This document shows, in pieces, positions 47,922 through 55,073 of a stretch of 64,000 nt of DNA. The stretch comes from a virus. The stretch's first letter is position 1; each line of letters begins with the position of its first letter. The stretch covers positions 1-64,000 of the IMG/VR virus record IMGVR_UViG_3300024502_000011, one strand, 5' to 3'. The notes beneath the pieces were generated by a model, which was given only the letters and a program-made list of their open reading frames with translations, was not told the origin of the DNA and ran no database searches. A program made the position numbers and the translations under genes.

Positions 47922-48053
47922 AATCAGTTTTCTCCTTTTTTCTTGTCAGATTTCCTCTGACTCTTTTAGTATCTCACACCCTGTGTGATTTGTCAAGTTT
48001 TTTGTTTTTTGTTTTTCTAGCCTCCAACTACCTGCTAGAAATTTTAAGGGCAG

Positions 48054-48073
48054 GAAGGGCCGTTTCCGGCCCA
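48054..48073 (-). terminator. GGGCCG-TTTCCG-GCCC hairpin, copy 2
   Basis: Near-identical to 44535-44552 with flanking GCAGGAA shared; it ends the unit 48091-48496. Confidence 0.65.
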
Positions 48074-48090
48074 AGAAATGCTATTCTATA

Positions 48091-48156
48091 TTAGTCGTCC
48101 CAGTCATACTCCTGGTAGTCGTCATGATCTTTGTAGTCGTTCCAGTTAATAAGCAT
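48091..48156 (-). CDS. acidic 21-aa peptide
   Basis: MLINWNDYKDHDDYQEYDWD D; starts inside the end of the preceding gene. Composition resembles the tail of the protein at 44563. Tentative. Confidence 0.4.
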   Translation of the reverse strand: MLINWNDYKDHDDYQEYDWDD

Positions 48157-48496
48157 AGATATTTGCCTTTCCGTTTTCGATGAAGAGGTCACACCAGGCG
48201 GAAGTTTCAATTTTCTTTCCGGTGAGGACATTGATGAAGTAATCTGCCTCATAGGGATTGTAACGAACCGTGTTCCTTTTCAGGAAAAGCTCTTGGTCTT
48301 TTTGCCAATCACCTTCAACAAAGGCATGAACATTTTTCTTTTTTTCACGAAGAACACGTTCCCGTCCAGACTTGGAAACAGTGAACTTGGCATTTTTCAG
48401 GATGATGGTGTCGGTGTGGGCAATAACCTTGCGGGTTTTTTTGTCCATGACAGAGAAAACTTTCTTGTGAAGGTTGAAGTAGACTTTAACTCTCAT
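48146..48496 (-). CDS. hypothetical protein, 116 aa
   Basis: MRVKVYFNLHKKVFSVMDKKTRKVIAHTDTIILKNAKFTVSKSGRERVL, then TVRYNPYEADYFINVLTGK. The family pattern (NLHKK.FS..D..T.KV..H.D.I.L) occurs widely in phages, without known function. Promoter TTGACA, 17 bp, GAGAAT, 6 bp, ATG. Confidence 0.72.
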   Translation of the reverse strand: MRVKVYFNLHKKVFSVMDKKTRKVIAHTDTIILKNAKFTVSKSGRERVLREKKKNVHAFVEGDWQKDQELFLKRNTVRYNPYEADYFINVLTGKKIETSAWCDLFIENGKANIYAY

Positions 48497-48534
48497 GTTT
48501 TTATTCTCTCACATTCTGATCAGAATGTCAAGGT

Positions 48535-48729
48535 TTATTTTGACTCAGACCTAGACCCAGACCCAGACGCAGACCAAGACCCAGACCAAGACCCAGACCC
48601 AGACCAAGACACAGACCAAGACCCAGACTCAGACCTAGACCAAGACCTAGACCCAGACCAAGACGCAAACTGAGACTCAGACCCAGACCTAGACCAAATA
48701 TTTCTTTTGTAGATTGATTTCTTGGTCAT
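48535..48729 (-). CDS. X-Ser repeat protein 3, 64 aa
   Basis: MTKKSIYKRNIWSRSGSESQ, then SWSGSRSWSRSESGSWS-type repeats and a SRSESK end. Promoter TTGACA, then GAGAAT and 6 bp to the ATG, copying the promoter of the previous gene almost base for base. Confidence 0.65.
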   Translation of the reverse strand: MTKKSIYKRNIWSRSGSESQFASWSGSRSWSRSESGSWSVSWSGSGSWSGSWSASGSGSRSESK

Positions 48730-48788
48730 GTTTTTATTCTCTCACATTCTAGGTGAAATGTCAAGGGGGAATTTCTTCCCCCTGCAAA

Positions 48789-49250
48789 CTACCAGGATGC
48801 TTGGTAGTAATAGGTCGTTCGACCATCAACCCATTCATCCTTGATTTCCTGGAAAAGTTTGATGGCACTTTCTAGGTCGTTCCAGTACCACTCATCAATT
48901 TGAATGGAACCAAAGAAAAACCCAGAAACAGGAGGAAACATTTCAAGAGCAATATCTTCTCTCTTAGAGATCAGGACTTCTTTCATGGTTAAAAGAAGAT
49001 TGTCAACATTTTCCTCATAGAAAATAATTTCTTGACATTCATCCCTACCATCAGCAAGCTGCACAAACCAGTTGTGGAGTGCATTGAACTTGCGGAAATA
49101 ACCAAGTTCCTCAGTCACATAGGTGACTTTATCCTTCTTGATGTGGGTAGGTTGTCCGTTGTTGGTCACAACAACTTCATACTTGTTTTCCTTGTCGAAA
49201 GACCAATTCTGAATGTAGCTCTTGCGGTTGATGTATTGATCAAGTCCCAT
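48789..49250 (-). CDS. conserved phage protein of the MGLD family, 153 aa
   Basis: MGLDQYINRKSYIQNWSFD, ELGYFRKFNALHNWFVQLADG and FGSIQIDEWYWNDLESAIKLF: an uncharacterised family (MGLDxYL...) frequent in large phages. Promoter TTGACA, 17 bp, TAAGAT, 6 bp, ATG. Confidence 0.78.
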   Translation of the reverse strand: MGLDQYINRKSYIQNWSFDKENKYEVVVTNNGQPTHIKKDKVTYVTEELGYFRKFNALHNWFVQLADGRDECQEIIFYEENVDNLLLTMKEVLISKREDIALEMFPPVSGFFFGSIQIDEWYWNDLESAIKLFQEIKDEWVDGRTTYYYQASW

Positions 49251-49294
49251 GATTAAATCTTATCACCATTCAGGATGTTTGTCAAGAAGAATTT

Positions 49295-49370
49295 TGGTGC
49301 GCCCAGCAGGGTTCGAACCTGCGACCCTCTGATTAAAAGTCAGATGCTCTACCAACTGAGCTATGAGCGC
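49295..49370 (-). tRNA. tRNA-Lys(TTT)
   Basis: Minus strand. Acceptor GCGCTCA/TGGGCGC, D stem GCTC/GAGC, anticodon stem TCTGA/TCAGA with loop CTTTTAA, T arm GCAGG/CCTGC, ACCA. A fully canonical tRNA away from the main array. Confidence 0.94.
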
Positions 49371-49380
49371 ACATTAAATT

Positions 49381-49455
49381 TGGTAGCCCCGCAGGGATTC
49401 GAACCCCGATTCTAGGTTTAGAAGACCTATGTCCTATCCATTGAACGACAGGGCC
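49381..49455 (-). tRNA. tRNA-Arg(TCT)
   Basis: Minus strand. Acceptor GGCCCTG/CGGGGCT, anticodon loop CTTCTAA (TCT, AGA/AGG codons), T arm with TTCGAAT, ACCA. Confidence 0.92.
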
Positions 49456-49463
49456 AAAAACTT

Positions 49464-49661
49464 TTAGGCAGTCTGATACTTGCCCTTGACTTCCTTGTTC
49501 AGAAACTTTCCAGAAGAAGGTGCGTTCACCAGATCCTCATAGACCTGAACAGGAACGTCCTTGTAGTCATACTTCTTACCGGAAGTAAACTTCACAGTGA
49601 GAATCTGATTGATGTGGTCATAACCAACACCAGAAACAGCGGAACTTTCAAGCTTTACCAT
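49464..49661 (-). CDS. KTSC-domain protein, 65 aa
   Basis: LESSAVSGVGYDHINQILTVKFTSGKKYDYKDVPVQVYEDLVNAPSSGKFLNKEVKG is the KTSC domain (named for the residues around KY...S-G), often linked to nucleic-acid enzymes. ATG at 49661 has AAAAAAGGATATAAAT. The leader has a long GTTGTGAGT/ACTCACAAC hairpin. Confidence 0.82.
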   Translation of the reverse strand: MVKLESSAVSGVGYDHINQILTVKFTSGKKYDYKDVPVQVYEDLVNAPSSGKFLNKEVKGKYQTA

Positions 49662-49723
49662 ATTTATATCCTTTTTTGTGGGTTGTGAGTTTCTCTCACT
49701 CACAACCCTAGTATACCACAGAA

Positions 49724-49942
49724 TTACTTCTTACGCAAGCCCTTGACGATATCAACAGCAGTTTTGAATGCAGGAATATCAAAATGTTCCTTCTATTCAT
49801 CCAGCGGCATTTTCCGAAATTCATCAACGAAGGAACCTTCAACAATTTCTGCCAGTTCCCATTCACTCATAGATTCAACCAACTTGGTTGCATAAACCTG
49901 AGTCAGCAAATCCAATTCTTTTACAGTCAGATCGTTAATCAT
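49724..49942 (-). pseudogene. gene with an in-frame amber codon
   Basis: MINDLTVKELDLLTQVYATK to FRKMPLDE (49 aa) ends in TAG at 49793-49795. The same frame continues KEHFDIPAFKTAVDIVKGLR KK to a TAA at 49724. A recent nonsense mutation, or read-through; no CTA-anticodon tRNA was seen. GAGGAAAAC precedes the ATG. Confidence 0.55.
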
Positions 49943-49950
49943 GTTTTCCT

Positions 49951-50160
49951 CTACTGTTCCAGTGTACCAGATTCCATGTCGTCTGTCAAGAGTTCAGGGG
50001 CAACTTCTGTGATTTCTGCCAGAATATCTTCAGTCCCCATCTGCTCCAAACGTGCATGAATGGATTCATAGGCATGATTGATGAGATCCTCCATGTCCAT
50101 TGTATCAACAATCAATTCTACATATTCGTTAATGAGGTCGTGCAGTTGTTCGTTACTCAT
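49951..50160 (-). CDS. acidic helical protein, 69 aa
   Basis: SNEQLHDLINEYVELIVDTMDMEDLINHAYESIHARLEQMGTED; strongly acidic. Promoter TTGACA, 17 bp, TAAGAT, 6 bp, ATG. Followed closely by the amber-interrupted gene. Not recognised. Confidence 0.65.
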   Translation of the reverse strand: MSNEQLHDLINEYVELIVDTMDMEDLINHAYESIHARLEQMGTEDILAEITEVAPELLTDDMESGTLEQ

Positions 50161-50162
50161 GA

Positions 50163-50372
50163 TTATATCTTAGCACCTTTCAGGTTAGTTGTCAACTCAA
50201 TTTTTGAAGTTTTCAATCCATACCACAATTTCATATAAGAACGGACTCTTGCCCACTTTCCGGTGAAAGTGATTTGTCGATAACAAGAACCAGTTCTAAT
50301 ACCGGAACAAGGGATTGATTTTTCCCCAGACCTGGATGCAGTCCACACTCTTGAAATGCGTGATTTCATCAT
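50163..50372 (-). CDS. basic protein, 69 aa
   Basis: MMKSRISRVWTASRSGEKSI, then RQITFTGKWARVRSYMKLWYG; pI high. Promoter TTGACA, 17 bp, TAATAT, 6 bp, ATG. The TTGACA overlaps the TGA stop of repeat protein 4. Not recognised. Confidence 0.6.
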   Translation of the reverse strand: MMKSRISRVWTASRSGEKSIPCSGIRTGSCYRQITFTGKWARVRSYMKLWYGLKTSKIELTTNLKGAKI

Positions 50373-50403
50373 GAAACTATATTAGCACCTTTCTGTGTGT
50401 TTG

Positions 50404-50571
50404 TCAAGACCTAGACCCAGACCAAGACCTAGACATAGACTCAGACTCAGACCAAGATCCAGACCTAGACATAGACTCAGACTCAGACCAAGATCCAGAC
50501 CAAGACCCAGACATAGACATAGACATAGACTCAGACCAAGACTTAAATTTTTGTGTTCTTGATTTCTTCAT
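50404..50571 (-). CDS. X-Ser repeat protein 4, divergent leader, 55 aa
   Basis: MKKSRTQKFKSWSESMSMSM, then repeats with X = E, M, G, W, R, including an internal duplicated block. Promoter TTGACG, 17 bp, TATGAT, 6 bp, ATG. Its TGA stop is shared with the TTGACA of the next gene. Confidence 0.6.
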   Translation of the reverse strand: MKKSRTQKFKSWSESMSMSMSGSWSGSWSESESMSRSGSWSESESMSRSWSGSRS

Positions 50572-50602
50572 GATTATATCATACCACAGGCTGATGTGTT
50601 CG

Positions 50603-50794
50603 TCAAGACCCAGACCCAGACCAAGACCAAGACCTAGACCCAGACATAGACCCAGACCTAGACCAAGACCCAGACCAAGACCCAGACTCAGACCCAGACA
50701 TAGACCTAGACCTAGACCCAGACCAAGACCAAGACCAAGACCAAGACCCAGTCCCAGACCAAATATTTCTTTTGTAGATTGATTTCTTGATCAT
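50603..50794 (-). CDS. X-Ser repeat protein 5, 63 aa
   Basis: MIKKSIYKRNIWSGTGSWSW then WSWSGSRSRSMSGSESG-type repeats. The TGA stop overlaps TTGACG of repeat protein 4's promoter. Upstream sequence repeats that of 47453 (GTTAATAAACT before the ATG). Confidence 0.62.
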   Translation of the reverse strand: MIKKSIYKRNIWSGTGSWSWSWSWSGSRSRSMSGSESGSWSGSWSRSGSMSGSRSWSWSGSGS

Positions 50795-50800
50795 AGTTTA

Positions 50801-50986
50801 TTAACCAGTTTCAGAATAAGACCTAGACCCAGACCTAGACTCAGACCTAGACCCAGACCAAGACCTAGACCCAAACCCATACCAAGACCTAGACCTAGAT
50901 CCAGACCCAGACCAAGACCCAGACATAGACCAAGACATAGACCTAGACGCAGACCAAATATTTCTTTTGTAGATTGATTTCTTCAT
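50801..50986 (-). CDS. X-Ser repeat protein 6, 61 aa
   Basis: MKKSIYKRNIWSASRSMSWS, repeats, ending SYSETG, similar to the SEIG end of repeat protein 2. TATAAT 6 bp before the ATG. A longer frame from 51046 would cross that promoter. Confidence 0.62.
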   Translation of the reverse strand: MKKSIYKRNIWSASRSMSWSMSGSWSGSGSRSRSWYGFGSRSWSGSRSESRSGSRSYSETG

Positions 50987-51011
50987 GATTATATTATACC
51001 ACAGGTGGCCC

Positions 51012-52013
51012 TTAACGGGCCACCTTGAAACAAGTGGATTTCGCAACTTTCACGAAATCTTCATCAGACTTCGCAAACTTCAGAATTTTCGCCAACTTCA
51101 ACACCATGCGAAGCGACAATTCCCGCAGCTTCTTGTGGTTGTCCTCCACAAACTGCATCAACGTCTGCTGCTGGTTTTCTTCCAGTCCCAGAGTGTGAAG
51201 CATATCGGTGTTCTGAACCACGTCCTTGATTCGGATCAGGAACTCACGGGTATTTCGCAAATTCAAATCCAAGTAGAACGAACGGGAAATCAGTGCCTGA
51301 TAGTGAGGTGACATTTTGTTGCCCTGCTGGATCATGGCATCAAAATCCCGATTGGTGACGAAAATCACAGAACCACGAAATTCAAACGTGGAAGGAATTT
51401 CATCGCCAGCATCATCTTCCCACTTCTTTTCCGTTTTCCAGGAAATCATGCGGCGTTTGGTGCTATCCAAAGCAGCTTTCCAGATGTTCAGACCAACTTC
51501 ATCATCGAAAACAGAATCAGCGTCATCAATCAGCAAAACACTGTTTTCATGACGATTTTCCCACAACATCCGGAAAATGCCAGTAGGACGAACAAAGCCC
51601 TTAACAGGAGTGTAGTTAATCTTCTCATCAAGGAAAGCATTCTCCAACATCATTTCGATGTTGTAGGTCTTGCCGATGCCAGGATTGCCGGAAACAATCA
51701 TCGACGTGACCTTGCCTTCAATAACAGCTTCCACCATGCGATCCATCGAAGAGAAACCATCACGCTGACGCTCCAGAATTTCCTCGTCAGTTTCCACAAC
51801 AAGAGGAACAACTTCACCAGGAGCTTCAGCAACACCATTAACATTTCGCAGCACGTTCAGATCGAAGATGCCACGAGAAATCTTACCAAGAGTCCAAAAC
51901 TTAACAGGAATGCGAACATTGAAAATTTCAGCTTCCTGCTTAATAGTCTTAGCACGAAGAATGGTGCCGCCGTGCTTTTCAGTCATCTGGTCAACGAAGT
52001 TCGTGATGTTCAT
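51012..52013 (-). CDS. AAA+ ATPase, 333 aa
   Basis: Walker A VSGNPGIGKTYNIEMML (about residues 109-125), Walker B SVLLIDDADSVFDDEV, sensor 1 VIFVTNRDFD, and a following arginine-rich SRSFYLDLNLRN. The first 90 residues are a separate N-domain with RIPVKFWTLGKISRG. MoxR- or clamp-loader-like folds are possible; no specific role can be named. Promoter TTGACA, 17 bp, GATACT, 6 bp, ATG. Confidence 0.82.
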   Translation of the reverse strand: MNITNFVDQMTEKHGGTILRAKTIKQEAEIFNVRIPVKFWTLGKISRGIFDLNVLRNVNGVAEAPGEVVPLVVETDEEILERQRDGFSSMDRMVEAVIEGKVTSMIVSGNPGIGKTYNIEMMLENAFLDEKINYTPVKGFVRPTGIFRMLWENRHENSVLLIDDADSVFDDEVGLNIWKAALDSTKRRMISWKTEKKWEDDAGDEIPSTFEFRGSVIFVTNRDFDAMIQQGNKMSPHYQALISRSFYLDLNLRNTREFLIRIKDVVQNTDMLHTLGLEENQQQTLMQFVEDNHKKLRELSLRMVLKLAKILKFAKSDEDFVKVAKSTCFKVAR

Positions 52014-52048
52014 ATTGTTAGTATCTCACAGTTTGGTCAGGTTGTCAA

Positions 52049-52714
52049 CTAGCCAATCTGAATAAATTCAGATTTTTTGTTTCGTGCTTTGCCTTTGGCT
52101 TTCAATCCAACAATCACGCCTTTGGCATCCAAGAAGCGAAGATCAGTTTCGTCGCCATTTACCACAGGATAGCCCCAATGAGTTTTGGGCAACTTGTCGA
52201 AAACAACAGCGACATTAACACCATGCTTCAACGCTTCCAAGCACTTCTCCATATTATCACCACTGAAAGAATAAGTCAAGTGGTAATTTTCAGAAACACG
52301 CTCCCAAGGGCGATCCAGTTTAGTGTAATCATAGAACTGGACATTAGGACGTGCAGTGTGCAATGCCTTAGCCAACCAAGGCAGATCAGAAGTTCCATTC
52401 GGACGAAAAACAGGAACCAGATTAGATTTTACCGCAGCAGCACAAGCTTTGTCAAGTTCTTTCAAAGCCTGGGCAATAAATTTTTCACGATTTTCAAACA
52501 ACTTCTTGGTCTTGTTGATGCGTCCATTCTGGACATTAGAGAATGCACCCATGCCAGAAGTGTTCAGGCAGAATGCCAAACATTCTTTAGAAGCACCAGC
52601 ACAGACCTGATGACCAGACAAATCACCAGGAGCCAGATAAATGATTCCGGTCTGATATCCAAGCTTCTGACCCTTGACCGTTTTTGCGTTTGCGTCGATG
52701 TTCCAGATCGTCAT
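52049..52714 (-). CDS. GP88-family phage protein, 221 aa
   Basis: NAKTVKGQKLGYQTGIIYLAPGDLSGHQVCAGASKECLAFCLNTSG, then NGRINKTKKLFENREKF, DLPWLAKALHTARPNVQFYDYTK. This matches the phage Gene product 88 family, which has conserved cysteines (C..G.SK.C...C) perhaps holding a metal or cluster. Activity unknown. Start at 52714 (MTIWNID) follows TTGACA, 18 bp, TATACT; the upstream in-frame ATG lies in the promoter. Confidence 0.78.
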   Translation of the reverse strand: MTIWNIDANAKTVKGQKLGYQTGIIYLAPGDLSGHQVCAGASKECLAFCLNTSGMGAFSNVQNGRINKTKKLFENREKFIAQALKELDKACAAAVKSNLVPVFRPNGTSDLPWLAKALHTARPNVQFYDYTKLDRPWERVSENYHLTYSFSGDNMEKCLEALKHGVNVAVVFDKLPKTHWGYPVVNGDETDLRFLDAKGVIVGLKAKGKARNKKSEFIQIG

Positions 52715-52755
52715 ATGAAACCAGTATAGCAAACTGAATATCAGACTGTCAACAA

Positions 52756-52980
52756 CTAAATGAACCAGCGACCATTAACTTTCTTTAATCTTCCATTTTC
52801 AATATCAGCAACAGTCACTCTTGCCCAATATTTGGCTTCACCGACAATATCATTATCAATTGTAGTACCGGAATCATATTCTTCATCTTCAATAAAAATT
52901 GAAAAATTAATGTTGTTTGCTTTCCAAGCATTCACATGAACTTTAATTCCGGTGTTTGTGTGTTGTGTAATGGTAATCAT
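52756..52980 (-). CDS. hypothetical protein, 74 aa
   Basis: ITITQHTNTGIKVHVNAWKANNINFSIFIEDEEYDSG; small beta protein. Promoter TTGAAA, 17 bp, TATACT, 7 bp, ATG. Not recognised. Confidence 0.65.
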   Translation of the reverse strand: MITITQHTNTGIKVHVNAWKANNINFSIFIEDEEYDSGTTIDNDIVGEAKYWARVTVADIENGRLKKVNGRWFI

Positions 52981-52996
52981 TGATTACAGTATATCA

Positions 52997-53185
52997 CTAC
53001 CGGATCATTGTTTCAACCAGTTTTCTTCCTTTATAGAAAAAAAGTTTTTCCCAATCATGTTCTGATCTTAACCATAAACATTTAAGAAAGAAAATGAAAT
53101 TTTCTACATCTCCTTCATTATGAAAATTGGAATATTTAAATTTAATCACTTCATTAGGAAATTGAACTTTCAATGTGATGTACAT
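52997..53185 (-). CDS. hypothetical protein, 62 aa
   Basis: MYITLKVQFPNEVIKFKYSN, FIFFLKCLWLRSEHDWEKLFFY. Promoter TTGACA, 17 bp, TATAAT, 6 bp, ATG. Not recognised. Confidence 0.62.
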   Translation of the reverse strand: MYITLKVQFPNEVIKFKYSNFHNEGDVENFIFFLKCLWLRSEHDWEKLFFYKGRKLVETMIR

Positions 53186-53220
53186 GTTTTGATTATATCA
53201 GTCCAAGAATAGGTTGTCAA

Positions 53221-53304
53221 CTATTTTTTAACAAAATAATTCCAGTTTAATCTTAAAATTTGTTTCTTTAGTAAAGAATTTTCTTTTTTAACTGATAGTG
53301 TCAT
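53221..53304 (-). CDS. 27-aa basic peptide
   Basis: MTLSVKKENSLLKKQILRLN WNYFVKK. TATACT 6 bp before the ATG with TTGACA upstream (short spacer, about 15 bp). Its TAG abuts the TTGACA of the next gene. Tentative. Confidence 0.42.
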   Translation of the reverse strand: MTLSVKKENSLLKKQILRLNWNYFVKK

Positions 53305-53349
53305 GTGTTCAGTATACCATATCCAGGATTTTGTCAAAATTAATTTTTA

Positions 53350-53514
53350 TTAATCTGAATTTTGAAGTTCTTCAATCTGCATTTTCAATTCATCGACCAT
53401 ATCTTGCAATTCAGAATTAATTTCTCTTAATTTTGCAATTTTTTCATCCCGTTTTTGGATGATATCCATTAAATCGTCGATAATTTTTTCAAATTTTTCA
53501 ATTTCTTCATCCAT
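53350..53514 (-). CDS. coiled-coil protein, 54 aa
   Basis: MDEEIEKFEKIIDDLMDIIQ KRDEKIAKLREINSELQDM: continuous heptads, bZIP-like dimer helix without a basic region. GGGGGA lies 11 bp upstream. A longer frame from a TTG at 53556 would code through the inverted repeat. Confidence 0.58.
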   Translation of the reverse strand: MDEEIEKFEKIIDDLMDIIQKRDEKIAKLREINSELQDMVDELKMQIEELQNSD

Positions 53515-53530
53515 GTGTTCAAAATCCCCC

Positions 53531-53620
53531 AGAATTCTACTTGTTCCAGCCGTCAAAATTCCACCAATCTGTTAAAATTAGCAAAAAAATGATTAAAACG
53601 GCTGGAACAAGTAGAATTCT
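53531..53620. repeat. 23-bp perfect inverted repeat
   Basis: Arms 53531-53553 and 53598-53620, loop 44 bp. Both outer flanks carry ATGTGTTC (53513-53520 and 53622-53629). In opposite frames both arms encode TAGTSRIL. Confidence 0.88.
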
Positions 53621-53638
53621 CATGTGTTCAGAAAAAAA

Positions 53639-53839
53639 CTAGCCCTGGACCAGCATCTGCTTAACAGAAAAACCCATAACTTCCTCAATATTCGGAGTAG
53701 TTACCATGTCTTCCAGAGTTTCATCGGTGAATTCACCAATCTTTAGCGTTTCTCGAACACATTCATTGTAGGAATCAGCAATAACCAGCGGATTTTCGGT
53801 CTGAATCTCATTGTCGAAAGAGCAAAACTTAACGTTCAT
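53639..53839 (-). CDS. hypothetical protein, 66 aa
   Basis: MNVKFCSFDNEIQTENPLVI, then SYNECVRETLKIGEFTDETLEDMV; acidic. Promoter TTGACA, 17 bp, TATACT, then a GTGTTC/GAACAC hairpin leader and GAGGATAATT before the ATG. Not recognised. Confidence 0.65.
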   Translation of the reverse strand: MNVKFCSFDNEIQTENPLVIADSYNECVRETLKIGEFTDETLEDMVTTPNIEEVMGFSVKQMLVQG

Positions 53840-54208
53840 TATGTAATTATCCTCAGTTTTTGATTTTTTGTAGCTTCTGTGTGTTCGGAACACATCGTCT
53901 ACTCTTTTAGTATAGCAAAGTCATGTGTTCATGTCAAGTGTTGGCGAAAAAAAGTTGGAAAAAAAATTTTAATATGAAAAAATTTTCAGAAAAAATGGCG
54001 CAGCAGTTAAAGTACCCACAACTTTTCAACCATTTTCACAACTTCCCAACTATTTTCACAAATGTGTCATTTTTGACACATTGTGTCTTTTTTTCCACAT
54101 AAATAGATACCCAAACAAAACAACACCCCACCATTTCTATCGACTATTAGAGATGGGTCACTATTTATTCTACTTTTTTATCCTGTCGAAATACCCTGTC
54201 ATTCTATC
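53840..54208. other. intergenic stretch, no gene seen
   Basis: The right part of the 53639 gene's leader and promoter occupies 53840-53940. Beyond it: repeated CCATTTTCACAACT / CTATTTTCACAA strings, a hairpin AATGTGTCA - TTT - TGACACATT at about 54062-54084, and AT-rich filler. No ORF over 30 codons with a start signal. Confidence 0.5.
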
Positions 54209-55072
54209 TTACCATAACTTTTCTTTTTTATTGTAGTAATAAATTTTATTTTTTATATTGTGACATTCTTTACATTCTGCACTTAGATTATATTTTCCAT
54301 CTTTCTTTTTATTATATTGGGAAAATAATTTTTCTTTTTTACACATTGAGCAAATTTTTGTTTGTGGTGTCTCTAATGTATAGTTTGCTGACATCCTTTT
54401 TAATTTTCTTGTTATATGTCCTTTTTTAGCAATTTCACTTCTTTCTTCTGGTGTGCTACTCTCCAACCATTTTGTTGCTCTTTTTTTAGCAATTTCACTT
54501 CTTTCTTCTGGTGTGCTACTCTCCAACCATTTTGTTGCTCCTTTTTTACCAATTTTACTTTTTTGTTCTGGTGTTAATTTAGCTAATGATGATTCATATC
54601 CCTTTTTACCCCCTTTTTTACCAATTTCACTTAATTGTTCTGGTGTTAATTTAGCTAATGATGATTCATATCCCTTTTTACCATTTTCACTTCTTTGTTC
54701 TGGAGTTAATTTAGCTAATGCTGTTGCATATGCTTTTTTACCAATTTCACTTAATTGTTCTGGTGTTAAATAATAATTTTTTCCACTTATTGCATAGTTT
54801 AAGTTTTTTGGTTTGTCGTGGATATTTTCTCTGATAATTTTTTCTTCTGCAATACCCAAACTAATTCTATTTTTGTGATGTTCGAGAATTATTTTTTTCT
54901 TACGTTCTTTGGGCCAGTTTTTTATAATTTCTTTTGCTGTTTTTGGTGATCCCATATAACGACAATCCTGCTCAGGGTTAACTGAGCAGGATCTCTTGCC
55001 GAAATAATTATGAATTTCTACATTGTTTTCATCAAGTAGTTCTAGTTTGTAAATGTAGTGATAACAGGACAT
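54209..55072 (-). CDS. homing endonuclease-like protein with NUMOD-type repeats, 287 aa
   Basis: The N-terminus (YHYIYKLELLDENNVEIHNYFGKRSC, YMGSPKTAKEI) resembles a GIY-YIG-related or SegD-like nuclease start. The middle has six copies of LTPEQLSEIGKKG / STPEERSEIAKKG, DNA-binding NUMOD3-type helices. The C-terminus has CSMCKKEKLFSQYNKKKDGKYNLSAECKEC, a zinc finger of HNH-type proteins. Selfish endonuclease is the best guess. Internal DNA repeats make the copy number unstable. Confidence 0.65.
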   Translation of the reverse strand: MSCYHYIYKLELLDENNVEIHNYFGKRSCSVNPEQDCRYMGSPKTAKEIIKNWPKERKKKIILEHHKNRISLGIAEEKIIRENIHDKPKNLNYAISGKNYYLTPEQLSEIGKKAYATALAKLTPEQRSENGKKGYESSLAKLTPEQLSEIGKKGGKKGYESSLAKLTPEQKSKIGKKGATKWLESSTPEERSEIAKKRATKWLESSTPEERSEIAKKGHITRKLKRMSANYTLETPQTKICSMCKKEKLFSQYNKKKDGKYNLSAECKECHNIKNKIYYYNKKEKLW

Positions 55073-55073
55073 A

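Noticed and set aside
48293-48673. Plus-strand frame ending in Asp-Pro repeats
   Set aside because: Antisense of 48146-48496 and of repeat protein 3.
50570-50782. Plus-strand frame of Pro-Arg repeats
   Set aside because: Antisense shadow of the X-Ser hexamer array; no ribosome site, and the minus frame has the conserved leader and promoters.
47244-50986. Hexamer arrays as a CRISPR
   Set aside because: No repeat-spacer periodicity and no cas genes; the arrays are coding.
54453-54773. Plus-strand frame of repeated SLLSSGV-type units
   Set aside because: Mirror of the NUMOD-type repeats in 54209-55072.
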